From assembly GCA_029260655.1 (NCBI GenBank), contig JAJDCU010000041.1, positions 1 to 64,000 of the forward strand: a stretch of 64,000 nt of DNA, read 5' to 3'. The notes below the pieces were generated by a model. The model had not been told where the DNA came from. It saw only the letters and a program-made list of their open reading frames with translations, and searched no databases. Source of the stretch: Phycisphaeraceae bacterium. Its GTDB lineage: Bacteria; Planctomycetota; Phycisphaerae; Phycisphaerales; Phycisphaeraceae. Shown in pieces: positions 1 to 7,500 of this stretch; positions within the stretch are counted from its first letter, which is position 1, and each line of letters begins with the position of its first letter. Position numbers and translations under genes: made by a program.

Positions 1-332
1 AGCCGGCCGTACATCTCGTCGATGGATGAGACCTGGTCGATGTGCAGACAGGACTCGGCCGCCTCGACGATCTGGTGATGGACCTCGACGTAGCGCCTGG
101 GCCGGGCCTCGACGAGCTGGATGTGCGGGCACAGCCTCCAGGCATCCTTCACGGCGATACCGGTCCGGACGCCCAGGGCCTTGGCCTCGTAGCTGGCGGC
201 GATGCAGCAGGTGGTTGCGACCATGGTCGGGACGACGCCCACAGGCCGGCCCCGCAGCCTTGGATGGTCCTGCTGCTCGACCGAGGCGAAGTAGCTGTTC
301 ATATCCAGAAACAGGTATTTGAGGGGGCCCAT
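1..332 (-). CDS. Y-family DNA polymerase (DinB/ImuB/UmuC type), N-terminal part, cut by window edge
   Basis: Read on the minus strand from ATG at 332, an open frame runs off the window start, giving about 110 residues. It opens with YLFLDMNSYFASVEQ, the first metal-binding motif of Y-family translesion polymerases (Asp in LDMN), followed by YEAKALGVRTGI, the nucleotide-contacting region, and SSIDEMY, which carries the second catalytic Asp-Glu pair. The family copies damaged DNA, usually under SOS control. The fragment is too short to separate DinB from ImuB or UmuC. Its overlapping plus-strand open frames are shadows. A promoter lies directly upstream with its -10 box only 8 bases from the ATG, so the message may be leaderless. 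No clear LexA palindrome was seen. Confidence 0.88.
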   Translation of the reverse strand, partial: MGPLKYLFLDMNSYFASVEQQDHPRLRGRPVGVVPTMVATTCCIAASYEAKALGVRTGIAVKDAWRLCPHIQLVEARPRRYVEVHHQIVEAAESCLHIDQVSSIDEMYGR

Positions 333-340
333 AAATACCT

Positions 341-369
341 AACATACACCGTACAAATAGGCAGGTCAT
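341..369 (-). promoter_or_regulatory. sigma-70-like promoter of the Y-family polymerase
   Basis: On the minus strand a -35-like ATGACC (364-369) and a -10-like TATGTT (341-346) are 17 bases apart. The ATG at 332 follows the -10 box after 8 bases, which would leave almost no 5' untranslated region. This is inferred from sequence only. Confidence 0.4.
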
Positions 370-383
370 GGGGTGGGCAGACG

Positions 384-531
384 TTGGGGATTGGGGGTTG
401 GGATTTGGGGGTTAAGACACGGGGCAACGCGGATGCGCAGAGGCCGTAGGACCATGGATCTGAACCCGTGTTCATCTGTGTTCATCCCCGTTCTTCATCC
501 CAAATCCCTAACCCCCAACCCCTAATCCCTA
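384..531. repeat. G-rich/C-rich inverted repeat resembling telomeric repeats
   Basis: Positions 384-415 read as runs of three to five G separated by TT, ATT or ATTT. Positions 499-531 are the approximate reverse complement, with C runs separated by AA or TAA. The roughly 85-base interior holds a segment at 471-487 whose complement recurs at 50482-50498 (16 of 17 identical). The G-rich arm could form a G-quadruplex. The stretch separates the Y-polymerase promoter from the hflX region and contains no credible gene. Confidence 0.6.
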
Positions 532-547
532 CTAGAATGGCTGGGCT

Positions 548-601
548 ATGACGCAGATGCAACGAGAACAACTGGTGACGGATAAGGCCCTGTCTCAATG
601 A
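548..601 (+). pseudogene. Fossil duplicate of the hflX start region (17 codons)
   Basis: ATG at 548 begins a 17-codon frame whose first nine residues MTQMQREQL match the start of hflX at 1351 (LTQMQREQL). It then diverges and stops at 599-601. The DNA is nearly identical over the first 24 bases, and two of the differences (CAA/CAG and CTG/TTA) are synonymous. The simplest reading is that the 629-1291 gene and a duplicated start region were inserted at the 5' end of hflX, leaving the old start behind. A short regulatory upstream peptide is an alternative. No Shine-Dalgarno is evident before 548. Confidence 0.55.
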
Positions 602-628
602 ATGCGAATTGTTCAAGGGAGAATCGAT

Positions 629-1291
629 ATGTTTGGTTGGCTACGCCGATCCGATCCGAAACCACGCCTCCGATTCCATGTGTGGCTTAGTGAAGAGGCG
701 AAGCTAAAAGCTATGATGCGTATTGCGATGGAAAATGAGTCGCGGGGCCGGGCAACGGTGCTGGTTACTCACTTCGCAGAGATGTATCAGATACTCGGTC
801 GTTTATTGGATGAACAAGGCATAACTTATTCATCCCTGACTCTGGGCGGGGATTTTAAGCCGAACACCGCCTTCCGGAATGAAAGCGAGGGGGTTTACAT
901 CGCCCTGTTGGATGGCCTGTTGGACTCGCAGACAAAGGCCGAAGAATCACCGGCGGCCCCCACGGTTCGGGTTGTCGCGGTCGAGGCCCATCCATTGGAG
1001 ATTCATAACCGTGCTGTCTTGAGTTTTTCGGATAGCTTACCCCGGCCAAGCGTGGCAGAGCATCACATATCAATCGACGAACCGGTCATGCGGATATTTG
1101 TAACCGACACCACGACCCGCGCCCTTGCGGCGCTTGGGTTGAAGGATGACAGCTGTATTGAACACACGATGGTAGATAAATCCATGGTCCGGGCGATGCA
1201 GAAGATAGAGAAAGTGGCCACAGGAGATCAACCGTCCGATTCGGCAGCACATTGGCTGTCCATTAATTGTCCGGGATTGTCTGTAGACTAA
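629..1291 (+). CDS. Hypothetical protein with a SecA/helicase-C-like segment
   Basis: A frame of 220 codons starting MFGWLRR. ATG 629 is preferred over ATG 602 because AAGGGAG sits about 7 bases upstream. Residues near 40-70 (ATVLVTHF, then QILGRLLDEQGI) resemble the strand-helix element found in helicase C-terminal and SecA motor domains, but no Walker motif is present and the protein is far too short to be a motor. The second half has no recognised motif. It sits between a fossil hflX start (548-601) and hflX itself, and its base composition is less GC-rich than its neighbours, which suggests it arrived by insertion. Function unknown. Confidence 0.6.
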   Translation: MFGWLRRSDPKPRLRFHVWLSEEAKLKAMMRIAMENESRGRATVLVTHFAEMYQILGRLLDEQGITYSSLTLGGDFKPNTAFRNESEGVYIALLDGLLDSQTKAEESPAAPTVRVVAVEAHPLEIHNRAVLSFSDSLPRPSVAEHHISIDEPVMRIFVTDTTTRALAALGLKDDSCIEHTMVDKSMVRAMQKIEKVATGDQPSDSAAHWLSINCPGLSVD

Positions 1292-1350
1292 GATCCTGCA
1301 TTAACCGGGCTCTGGAATACACTGAGCCAAAGGGGACATGGGAGACAGCC

Positions 1351-2706
1351 TTGACGCAGATGCAGCGAGAACAATTAGCGGTGCAGCGGGAACGGGCGAT
1401 CCTCGTCGGGTGTCTGCTGCCCAACGACGGGTCCGACCCGCACGATCCACTTTCCGAACTGCGATCCCTGGCCGACACCGCGGGGGCGATCTGCTGCGAC
1501 CAGCTCATGCAAAAGCTCAGCAAGCCCAACCCCAAGACGTTCATCGGCAAGGGCAAGGTCGAAGAGCTGAAGATGATGTGCGAGGTCCACGATGCGCAGG
1601 TGGTCATCTTCGACAACGACCTGTCGCCGTCACAGATCGGAAATATCGAGAAGGTGATCGAGCGGAAGGTGCTGGACCGCAGCGAATTGATTTTGGACAT
1701 CTTCGCCGCGCGGGCCCGGACCCACGAGGCGAGGCTGCAGGTCGAATTGGCGCAGCTTGAATACACCTACCCGCGCCTGCGTGCGATGTGGGACCACCTC
1801 GAACGGATCGCCGGTGGATCGCCGGTCGGGATCGGGACGCGCGGCCCCGGCGAGCAACAGCTAGAAGTCGACCGGCGGATCGTGCAACGAAAAAAGGCGC
1901 AGCTCAAGCGCGAGATCAAGGATGTGCAGGGCCGAAAGACCCGCGAGGTCCAGGCACGCAACAAGGATTTTTACACCGTCTGCCTGGTCGGCTACACCAA
2001 CGCCGGCAAGAGCACGCTGTTCAACACCGCCATCGAGGTGTCCGGCGACGGTGAGGGCGGGGCCTACGCCGACGACAAACTCTTCGCCACGCTCTCGACA
2101 CGGACCCGCAAGTGGGACTTAGGCGGCGGTGACGCGGTGATGCTCTCGGACACGGTCGGATTTGTCCGCAACCTCCCACACCACCTGGTCGCCAGCTTCA
2201 AAGCCACGCTGGAAGAGGCGGTCCACGCCGACCTGCTGCTGGTTGTGCTGGACGTCTCGCACCCCCGGGCCGAGCATCAGTACCGCACAGTGATGGATGT
2301 GCTTGATGAGATCGACGCGACGACGCCCAAACGGCTGCTGCTGCTGAACAAGACCGACCTGCTGACGCACAACGCGGACCTCTTGGTCATCCAGCAGGAA
2401 CACCCCGGGAGCATCCCCTTAAGCGCCAAGACGCAAGACGGGCTCGACGCCGTGATCGATGCGGTCCGCGCCCAGGCCCGTGGCGGGACGATCGACCTGT
2501 CGCTTCAACTCTCCTGCGGCGACGGCAAAGCCATCCACTTCCTGGAAAACCGCGCCAACGTGCTGGAACGGAACTATGAAGGCGACACCGTCACGATGTC
2601 CGTCCGCATCGGCAAGCGCCAGCTCGATCAACTCCACGCGATGGGCAGCACCGCGGTGATCGTTGGCGAGTTTGAGGACGAAGCCAAGGGCGGCTGGGGG
2701 CGGTAG
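1351..2706 (+). CDS. hflX: GTPase HflX (ribosome-associated)
   Basis: HflX is a ribosome-binding GTPase that splits or rescues stalled ribosomes under stress. The protein (451 residues) has the N-terminal HflX domain, with the TFIGKGKVEEL and VIFDNDLSPSQ blocks, then a GTPase domain with P-loop GYTNAGKST near residue 213, G3 DTVGFVRNLP near 267 and G4 NKTD near 333. TTG at 1351 is chosen because GGGAG lies about 6 bases upstream and because the same peptide is duplicated behind an ATG at 548. The frame remains open back to ATG 1267, but that extension (MSGIVCRLRS) is unlike the family and overlaps the preceding gene. Length agrees with the family. Confidence 0.93.
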   Translation: MTQMQREQLAVQRERAILVGCLLPNDGSDPHDPLSELRSLADTAGAICCDQLMQKLSKPNPKTFIGKGKVEELKMMCEVHDAQVVIFDNDLSPSQIGNIEKVIERKVLDRSELILDIFAARARTHEARLQVELAQLEYTYPRLRAMWDHLERIAGGSPVGIGTRGPGEQQLEVDRRIVQRKKAQLKREIKDVQGRKTREVQARNKDFYTVCLVGYTNAGKSTLFNTAIEVSGDGEGGAYADDKLFATLSTRTRKWDLGGGDAVMLSDTVGFVRNLPHHLVASFKATLEEAVHADLLLVVLDVSHPRAEHQYRTVMDVLDEIDATTPKRLLLLNKTDLLTHNADLLVIQQEHPGSIPLSAKTQDGLDAVIDAVRAQARGGTIDLSLQLSCGDGKAIHFLENRANVLERNYEGDTVTMSVRIGKRQLDQLHAMGSTAVIVGEFEDEAKGGWGR

Positions 2707-2802
2707 CAGGGTTCGGATTGAGCGTCGGGGAACAAGAACAGGGACCGTGTACAGATTATGAAGCGCCACGACTGATCGCCTTAGAATCAATCACACGCAC
2801 TC

Positions 2803-2829
2803 AAGCCCACGTTGTCACAACGTGGGCTT
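2803..2829. terminator. Hairpin between convergent hflX and apgM
   Basis: A perfect 12-bp stem (AAGCCCACGTTG and its complement) with a 3-base loop lies between the stops of hflX and the phosphoglycerate mutase, so it can serve both strands. There is no strong T tract on either side. Confidence 0.6.
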
Positions 2830-2861
2830 CTTAGGTATGGGGAGCATCTTCCCCGAGTGAA

Positions 2862-4067
2862 TCACCCCAGCCCGCTGTGGAGGAAATACTCCATCAACTC
2901 GTGGCCGAAGTCGATGTGCAGGTCGGAGCTGTCGGCGTTTTGTTCGCTGAAGGGCAGTTCGCGGACGGAGCGGACGTTTTTGCCGGCCATCAGGAACGGG
3001 ACCGGGGTCGGGTCGTGCTTGCGGTTGTCGACCCGGGTGTAGTGGTCGGGCAGCAGGAGGATGCGCCAGTCTTCGCCGCGGCCTTGTAGTGCTTCGTGGA
3101 TCGGGCCGACCACATGCTTGTCAATCGCTTCGATCGCGGCAACCTTGGTGGTGACGTCGGCGGCGTGGCTGGCCTCGTCGGGGGCCTCGACGTGGACACA
3201 AAGCACATCGTAGTCGTCCAGCGCGGCGACGGCGTACCTGCCCGTGGCCGCGTAGTCGTTGTCGTGGTAGCTGGTCTGCCCGGGGACATCCAGGCGGTCC
3301 CAGCCGATGAAGTGCGAGATCCCGGAGAGCAGGTCGACGGCGGTGATCATCGCGCCCTTGAGCTTGAACCTGGACTCGAAGCTGGGCATCACGGGTTTGG
3401 TGCCCTGGCCCCAGGGCCAAAGGTGGGTCGCGGGAAGTTCGTCCATCTCCTGGCGTGTCAGGTTGATCTCGTGCGTGGCGAACAGTTCGGCGCTGCGGTC
3501 CATCAGGGTGTGCAGGAGCTTGGCGTGCTCGCCGCCGACCGGCAGGTGGCGAAGCAGGGGCTCGCCGGGGATGTCGTGCGGGGGGACGGTGACCAACTCA
3601 GACCAGTCGCGCCCCGAGCCATCCACCATGATGTTACGGTAGCTCACCCCGGGGTAGAGCGTCGCGCCGGGCAGGTCGACCTTGCTGGCGAAGTCGGTCA
3701 GCAGGCGCCGCCCCTCCTCGTCGGAGATGTGCCCGGCGGAATGGTCCTGCATCTTCCCATCGATGACGGTGACGAAATTGACGCGGAAGATCCAGTCGGT
3801 GTCATTCAACTCGATGCCCAGCGCCGCGGCCTCGAGCGGCGCCCGGCCGCTGTGGTACTTGGACGGATCGTAACCCAGCAGGCTCATGGTGCAGACATCG
3901 CTGCCGCAGGGCATGCCCCGAGGCGTCGTCGCGGCTGTGCCCAACCGGCCCGTCAGTGACAGGCGATCGGTGTTGGGGGTATCGGCGGCCTGGAGCGGGG
4001 TCTTGCCCCCCAGCGCTTCCTGGGGGAGGTCTGCGGCGCCGTCCGGGATGATGATGACGTATTTCAT
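2862..4067 (-). CDS. apgM: 2,3-bisphosphoglycerate-independent phosphoglycerate mutase, archaeal type
   Basis: Interconverts 3- and 2-phosphoglycerate in glycolysis and gluconeogenesis without a bisphosphoglycerate cofactor. The 401-residue protein begins MKYVIIIPDGAADLP, with the metal-binding Asp of the alkaline-phosphatase superfamily. It continues with TPRGMPCGSDVCTMSLLGYD, where GSD carries the presumed phosphorylated serine, and with HSGRAPLEAAALGI. The C-terminal metal ligands lie in LLPDHYTRVDNRKHDPTPVP. Length and motif order match the ApgM family (COG3635) and not the longer GpmI. The start codon is directly preceded by a run of nine C on the coding strand and has no Shine-Dalgarno. 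Confidence 0.93.
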   Translation of the reverse strand: MKYVIIIPDGAADLPQEALGGKTPLQAADTPNTDRLSLTGRLGTAATTPRGMPCGSDVCTMSLLGYDPSKYHSGRAPLEAAALGIELNDTDWIFRVNFVTVIDGKMQDHSAGHISDEEGRRLLTDFASKVDLPGATLYPGVSYRNIMVDGSGRDWSELVTVPPHDIPGEPLLRHLPVGGEHAKLLHTLMDRSAELFATHEINLTRQEMDELPATHLWPWGQGTKPVMPSFESRFKLKGAMITAVDLLSGISHFIGWDRLDVPGQTSYHDNDYAATGRYAVAALDDYDVLCVHVEAPDEASHAADVTTKVAAIEAIDKHVVGPIHEALQGRGEDWRILLLPDHYTRVDNRKHDPTPVPFLMAGKNVRSVRELPFSEQNADSSDLHIDFGHELMEYFLHSGLG

Positions 4068-4085
4068 GGGGGGGGGAATTGTAAG

Positions 4086-4175
4086 CTGTTAGCCGTTAGC
4101 TTGGAACGCTAAGCCGCAAGCGGCTGGTTGGGGGTTGATGCAGACATTGGTTCTCTTCTGGCTAATGGCTAATGG
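4086..4175. repeat. Intergenic TTAGC/GGCTAA repeats with a REP-like palindrome
   Basis: The 122-base gap between apgM and the MlaD-like gene contains several short TTAGC- or GGCTAA-type repeats and, at 4112-4125, the palindrome AGCCGCAAGCGGCT. The same 14-mer recurs at 19860-19873 and 30874-30887. The first two copies also share the preceding CGCTA. No gene is seen here. Confidence 0.6.
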
Positions 4176-4189
4176 CTAAGAGCTCTCAA

Positions 4190-5185
4190 CTAAAACTGCA
4201 CCGGCAGGCCTTCGGCCTTCCACTTCTCGACCAGCAGGCGGGCCTCGTCGATCGCGGTCTTGAGCCTCTCCGACGCGTCGTTGAGGTTCTCATAGAGCTC
4301 GGGGTCACTGATCATCTTGCTGAACGAACCCCCGCCGGCGCGGGCCTGCTCGGTCAGCTTCTGCATCGACTGGACGGCGGCGCTGAGGTCATCGGCGACC
4401 GCGATGTACCGGGCCCTAAGCGCTTCGATACTGTCGTTGAAACGCTGGCTGAGTTGGCGTGCGTTGGCGGCGGTGGTGCGGACGTCGTCGTGCAGTTGGG
4501 CGTCGTTGACGTACTTGTTAAGCCCGTCGATCGCCTCACGCAGCTCGGCCAGCCTGGCATCCGCGCGGGCCAGCACCGTCGCCATATTCCCGACCGCGTC
4601 ACCGTCATCGACAGCGTCGACGTTGCGCTGCTCAACCAGTTGATTGACGTTCTCACCGACCAGGGTCCACTCCCGGCTAAGCGCCTCGAAGTTGTCGGAG
4701 ATACGGCTGAGTTCGTCCATCGGCCCGCCCAGCGCCTCACGCAGTTCTTGCGCGACCTGTGAGAAGTCGACAGCGGGCCCGCCTTGTACGACCGCGGACC
4801 CATCGGTGGGCAGGTACCCCTCCGCCGGTACGTCGTCACGGATAAACTGGGCGCTGGCGGACCCGCCGAGTATCGGGCTGGTGACCATCACGGTCACATC
4901 GTCGGGCAGCTCGACCACGTCCTCGGTAACCAGCGCGACCGCGGTGACGCCCGTCTTGGGGGGGGACTGAAATTGGACCGACTCGATCCGTCCGATGTCG
5001 ATCCCGTTGTAATAAATCCGCCCGTCCTTGTGCAGGCCCGCGGCGGTGGGCAACTCGATCGTTACGCGGTAACCCGATTCAAAAAGCTTTGACAGCCCGC
5101 CGACCCGGGTCAAGAGCAGCGCCAGCCCGAGGATCCCGGCAACGGTGGTGATCCCTACGACGGTGTTGAGCGTGCGTTCTTTCAT
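4190..5185 (-). CDS. MlaD-like MCE-domain lipid transport protein
   Basis: A membrane-anchored periplasmic protein of the MCE family, which binds phospholipids in ABC systems that move lipid between membranes. Residues 8-26 form one membrane helix (VVGITTVAGILGLALLLTR). The MCE fold follows (about residues 38-120), with the characteristic YNGIDIGRIESV and ILGGSASAQFI segments. The rest is a long helical region predicted to trimerise or hexamerise into a channel. It lies 82 bases downstream of an MlaF-like ATPase on the same strand, as in Mla operons, but no MlaE permease gene lies beside it. Length (331 residues) suits MlaD proteins with an extended tail. Confidence 0.85.
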   Translation of the reverse strand: MKERTLNTVVGITTVAGILGLALLLTRVGGLSKLFESGYRVTIELPTAAGLHKDGRIYYNGIDIGRIESVQFQSPPKTGVTAVALVTEDVVELPDDVTVMVTSPILGGSASAQFIRDDVPAEGYLPTDGSAVVQGGPAVDFSQVAQELREALGGPMDELSRISDNFEALSREWTLVGENVNQLVEQRNVDAVDDGDAVGNMATVLARADARLAELREAIDGLNKYVNDAQLHDDVRTTAANARQLSQRFNDSIEALRARYIAVADDLSAAVQSMQKLTEQARAGGGSFSKMISDPELYENLNDASERLKTAIDEARLLVEKWKAEGLPVQF

Positions 5186-5267
5186 TGGCTTGGCTCCGAA
5201 CCCCCGGGGCGTGCCCGGTTGTGTCCGCCCTTAGCACGGGACGGGCCGTGGGCTTGATCGTGGATGT

Positions 5268-6212
5268 TCATTCTTCGACACGCTGCGTGTCCAGGCCCTT
5301 GCGGATCGATTCCAGCTCGATCTGATCGGCCTGGCCCTGGATAAACTTTTGTACCAGCGGGTTCTCGCTTCTTAAAAACGTCTCCGGGTCTCCGTCACAG
5401 ATGATGTTTCCATCGTAGAGAAGCAGCATCCGGTCCGCAATCTTCGCGGCGCTGACCATGTCGTGCGTGACCACGATGCTGGTGATCCCGAACTTGGTGT
5501 TCAACGCGATGATCAACTCGTTAATCAGGTCGGCGCGGATCGGGTCAAGCCCGGTGGTCGGCTCGTCGTACATGACAAGCATCGGCTCGAGGACGATCGC
5601 CCGCGCCAGCGCCACGCGCTTGCGCTGACCGCCTGACATCATCGAAGGCCACTTGTGCTGAAGACCCGACAGCCCGACCATCCGCAGCACACGGTCCACA
5701 CGCTCGTCGCGCTGCGCCGCGGTCATGTCCGTGTGCTCGACCAGGGGAAACTCGACGTTCTGCCCGACGTCCATCGAGTCGAACAGCGCGCTCATCTGAA
5801 AGAGGAACCCGATCTCCTTGCGTATCTCGACCAGGTCCGTGGGGGACATCTTGTCGACCCGGCCGCCGTCGAAGTAGACCTCGCCGCGGTCCGGCAACAG
5901 CAGCCCGACGATCAGCTTCAACAGCACGCTCTTGCCCGTGCCCGACGGCCCGATGATGACGGTCGTCTGACCCCGTTTGATCTCTAGGCTGACGCTATTA
6001 AGCACGCGCAGCGAGCCGAAGCTCTTGGAGACCCCGTCGAGATGGACGAGGGTGTCTCCCCCCGGCCTATGCGGCCTGGGCGCGGCGCCGGCCTCGGGCC
6101 CCAGCATCGTCGCGGGGTATGGGCGCCAGCCCGCGCCGCTGACCACGTGGCCGTCGGCCTCCGCGGTGGACGCCTTGGGGTCCTGGCCCATATTGTCCGT
6201 CTGTTCCGTCAA
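5268..6212 (-). CDS. MlaF-like ABC transporter ATP-binding protein
   Basis: The cytoplasmic ATPase of an MCE-type lipid transporter. It has Walker A GPSGTGKSVLLK, the Q-loop in GFLFQMSALFDSM (the FQ-x-SALFDSM form is typical of MlaF), signature MSGGQRKRVALARA and Walker B LVMYDEPTTGLDP with the His-loop VVTHDM. The first 50 or so residues (MTEQTDNMGQ...) are a low-complexity extension that ordinary MlaF lacks, so the true start may be internal. It follows the DegT aminotransferase by only 9 bases and precedes the MCE gene, which indicates one minus-strand operon. Confidence 0.9.
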   Translation of the reverse strand: MTEQTDNMGQDPKASTAEADGHVVSGAGWRPYPATMLGPEAGAAPRPHRPGGDTLVHLDGVSKSFGSLRVLNSVSLEIKRGQTTVIIGPSGTGKSVLLKLIVGLLLPDRGEVYFDGGRVDKMSPTDLVEIRKEIGFLFQMSALFDSMDVGQNVEFPLVEHTDMTAAQRDERVDRVLRMVGLSGLQHKWPSMMSGGQRKRVALARAIVLEPMLVMYDEPTTGLDPIRADLINELIIALNTKFGITSIVVTHDMVSAAKIADRMLLLYDGNIICDGDPETFLRSENPLVQKFIQGQADQIELESIRKGLDTQRVEE

Positions 6213-6221
6213 AAGATCGGC

Positions 6222-7337
6222 TCACTCGGCAAGGAAAAAGTCCCGGACACAGTTGATCACTTCGTCCTGCTGCTGCACCGACATCTCCGGGAACGCCGGC
6301 AGGCTCAAGACCTGCTCGGACGCCTCCTCGGCAAACGGCAGGCTCCCGGGGTCGTAACCCAGGTGCGTAAAACAAGGCTGGCGGTGCAGCGGAGCCGGGT
6401 AGTACACACGGCTGCCGATCCCACAGGCGCTAAGATGGTGACGCAGGCCGTCGCGCATCCCCTTGCCGCGGACGCGGACGGTGTATTGGTTGTAGACGTG
6501 GTGGCGGTCATGCGACTCAAACGGGGTGGTGATCGCCAGTTCCTCGAGCTCCTTGCCGTAGAGGTCGGCGTGCTCGCGGCGCTGGTCGCACCAACGATCC
6601 AGGTGCGGCAGCTTGATGCTCAACACCGCGGCCTGCAAGCCGTCGAGGCGGAAGTTGCCCCCGACCACGGGGAAGTGGTCGGCCCGGTCGGCGCCGTGGT
6701 TGCGGATCTCGCGGAGTTTCTGGGCGAGCTCGTCGTCGTTGGTGGTGCAGGCTCCGCCGTCGCCCATCCCCGCCAGGTTCTTGGTCGGGTAGAAGCTGAA
6801 GCAGCCTACGTCCCCGATCGAACCGACAGGCCGGCCCAGGCAGCGTGCGCCGGCGGCCTGCGCGGCGTCCTCGATCACCTTCAGCCCGTGCGCCTCGGCG
6901 GTCTTCATGATCGGGTCCATGTTCGCCGACAGCCCGTAGAGGTGCACGGGCATGATCGCCTTGGTCTTGTCGGTGATCGCGCCCTCGATGTCCTTGGCCT
7001 CGATGTTGTAGGTCCGCGGGTTGATGTCGACGAACACCGGCGTGGCCCCAACCCGGGCGATGCTGCCCGCGGTGGCAAAGAAGGTGAACGCGGTGGTGAC
7101 GACCTCGTCACCTGGGCCGATACCCATCGCCATCATTGCCGCCAGCAAGGCGTCGGTCCCGGAGGAGACCCCGACCGCGTGTTTGACCCCGAGGTACTCG
7201 GCGAACTGCTGCTCGAAGGTCTCGACGTATCGCCCGAGGATGAACTGGCCGGACCGCGCGACCTCGTCGAAGGCCTGACGGATCTGGGGCATGAGGGATT
7301 CGTGCTGCTGATGAAGGTCCAGGAGGGGTACTGTCAT
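6222..7337 (-). CDS. DegT/DnrJ/EryC1/StrS-family PLP aminotransferase
   Basis: Probably transaminates a nucleotide-linked keto sugar for a surface polysaccharide or modified lipid. Typical features are VPLLDLHQQH at the start, GVSSGTDALLAAM, the pocket VIEDAAQAAGA with the PLP-contacting Asp, and CFSFYPTKNLAGMGDGG, where the Lys of PTKN is the Schiff-base lysine. The start is set at ATG 7337 (MTVPLLDL). The upstream in-frame extension is not family-like. At 371 residues it has the usual length. Co-transcription with MlaF and MlaD genes is unusual, and a link between sugar and lipid export is an inference only. Confidence 0.9.
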   Translation of the reverse strand: MTVPLLDLHQQHESLMPQIRQAFDEVARSGQFILGRYVETFEQQFAEYLGVKHAVGVSSGTDALLAAMMAMGIGPGDEVVTTAFTFFATAGSIARVGATPVFVDINPRTYNIEAKDIEGAITDKTKAIMPVHLYGLSANMDPIMKTAEAHGLKVIEDAAQAAGARCLGRPVGSIGDVGCFSFYPTKNLAGMGDGGACTTNDDELAQKLREIRNHGADRADHFPVVGGNFRLDGLQAAVLSIKLPHLDRWCDQRREHADLYGKELEELAITTPFESHDRHHVYNQYTVRVRGKGMRDGLRHHLSACGIGSRVYYPAPLHRQPCFTHLGYDPGSLPFAEEASEQVLSLPAFPEMSVQQQDEVINCVRDFFLAE

Positions 7338-7500
7338 GGTGGGCTCGCACTTCCTTGTGTTCTGCGTGACTAAGGATAGTCTCCCGCCGGTGTCACGCCA
7401 AGGCGGGCGGTTTAAGCGGCTATTTTGAGCCGGGCAACTTGACAACCCTCCGCGGTGACACGAATCTAGACCGCTTCGACGTACCCCCCACGGGACCGAT

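Noticed and set aside
26-449. Plus-strand frames at the window start
   Set aside because: They overlap the Y-family polymerase gene antisense and have no protein-like composition.
1267-1350. HflX start at ATG 1267
   Set aside because: The first 28 residues are not family-like, and the start would overlap the preceding gene.
6042-7373. Long plus-strand open frame over the DegT gene
   Set aside because: It is the antisense shadow of the DegT and MlaF coding strands. No family motif is present, while the minus-strand product has all DegT motifs.
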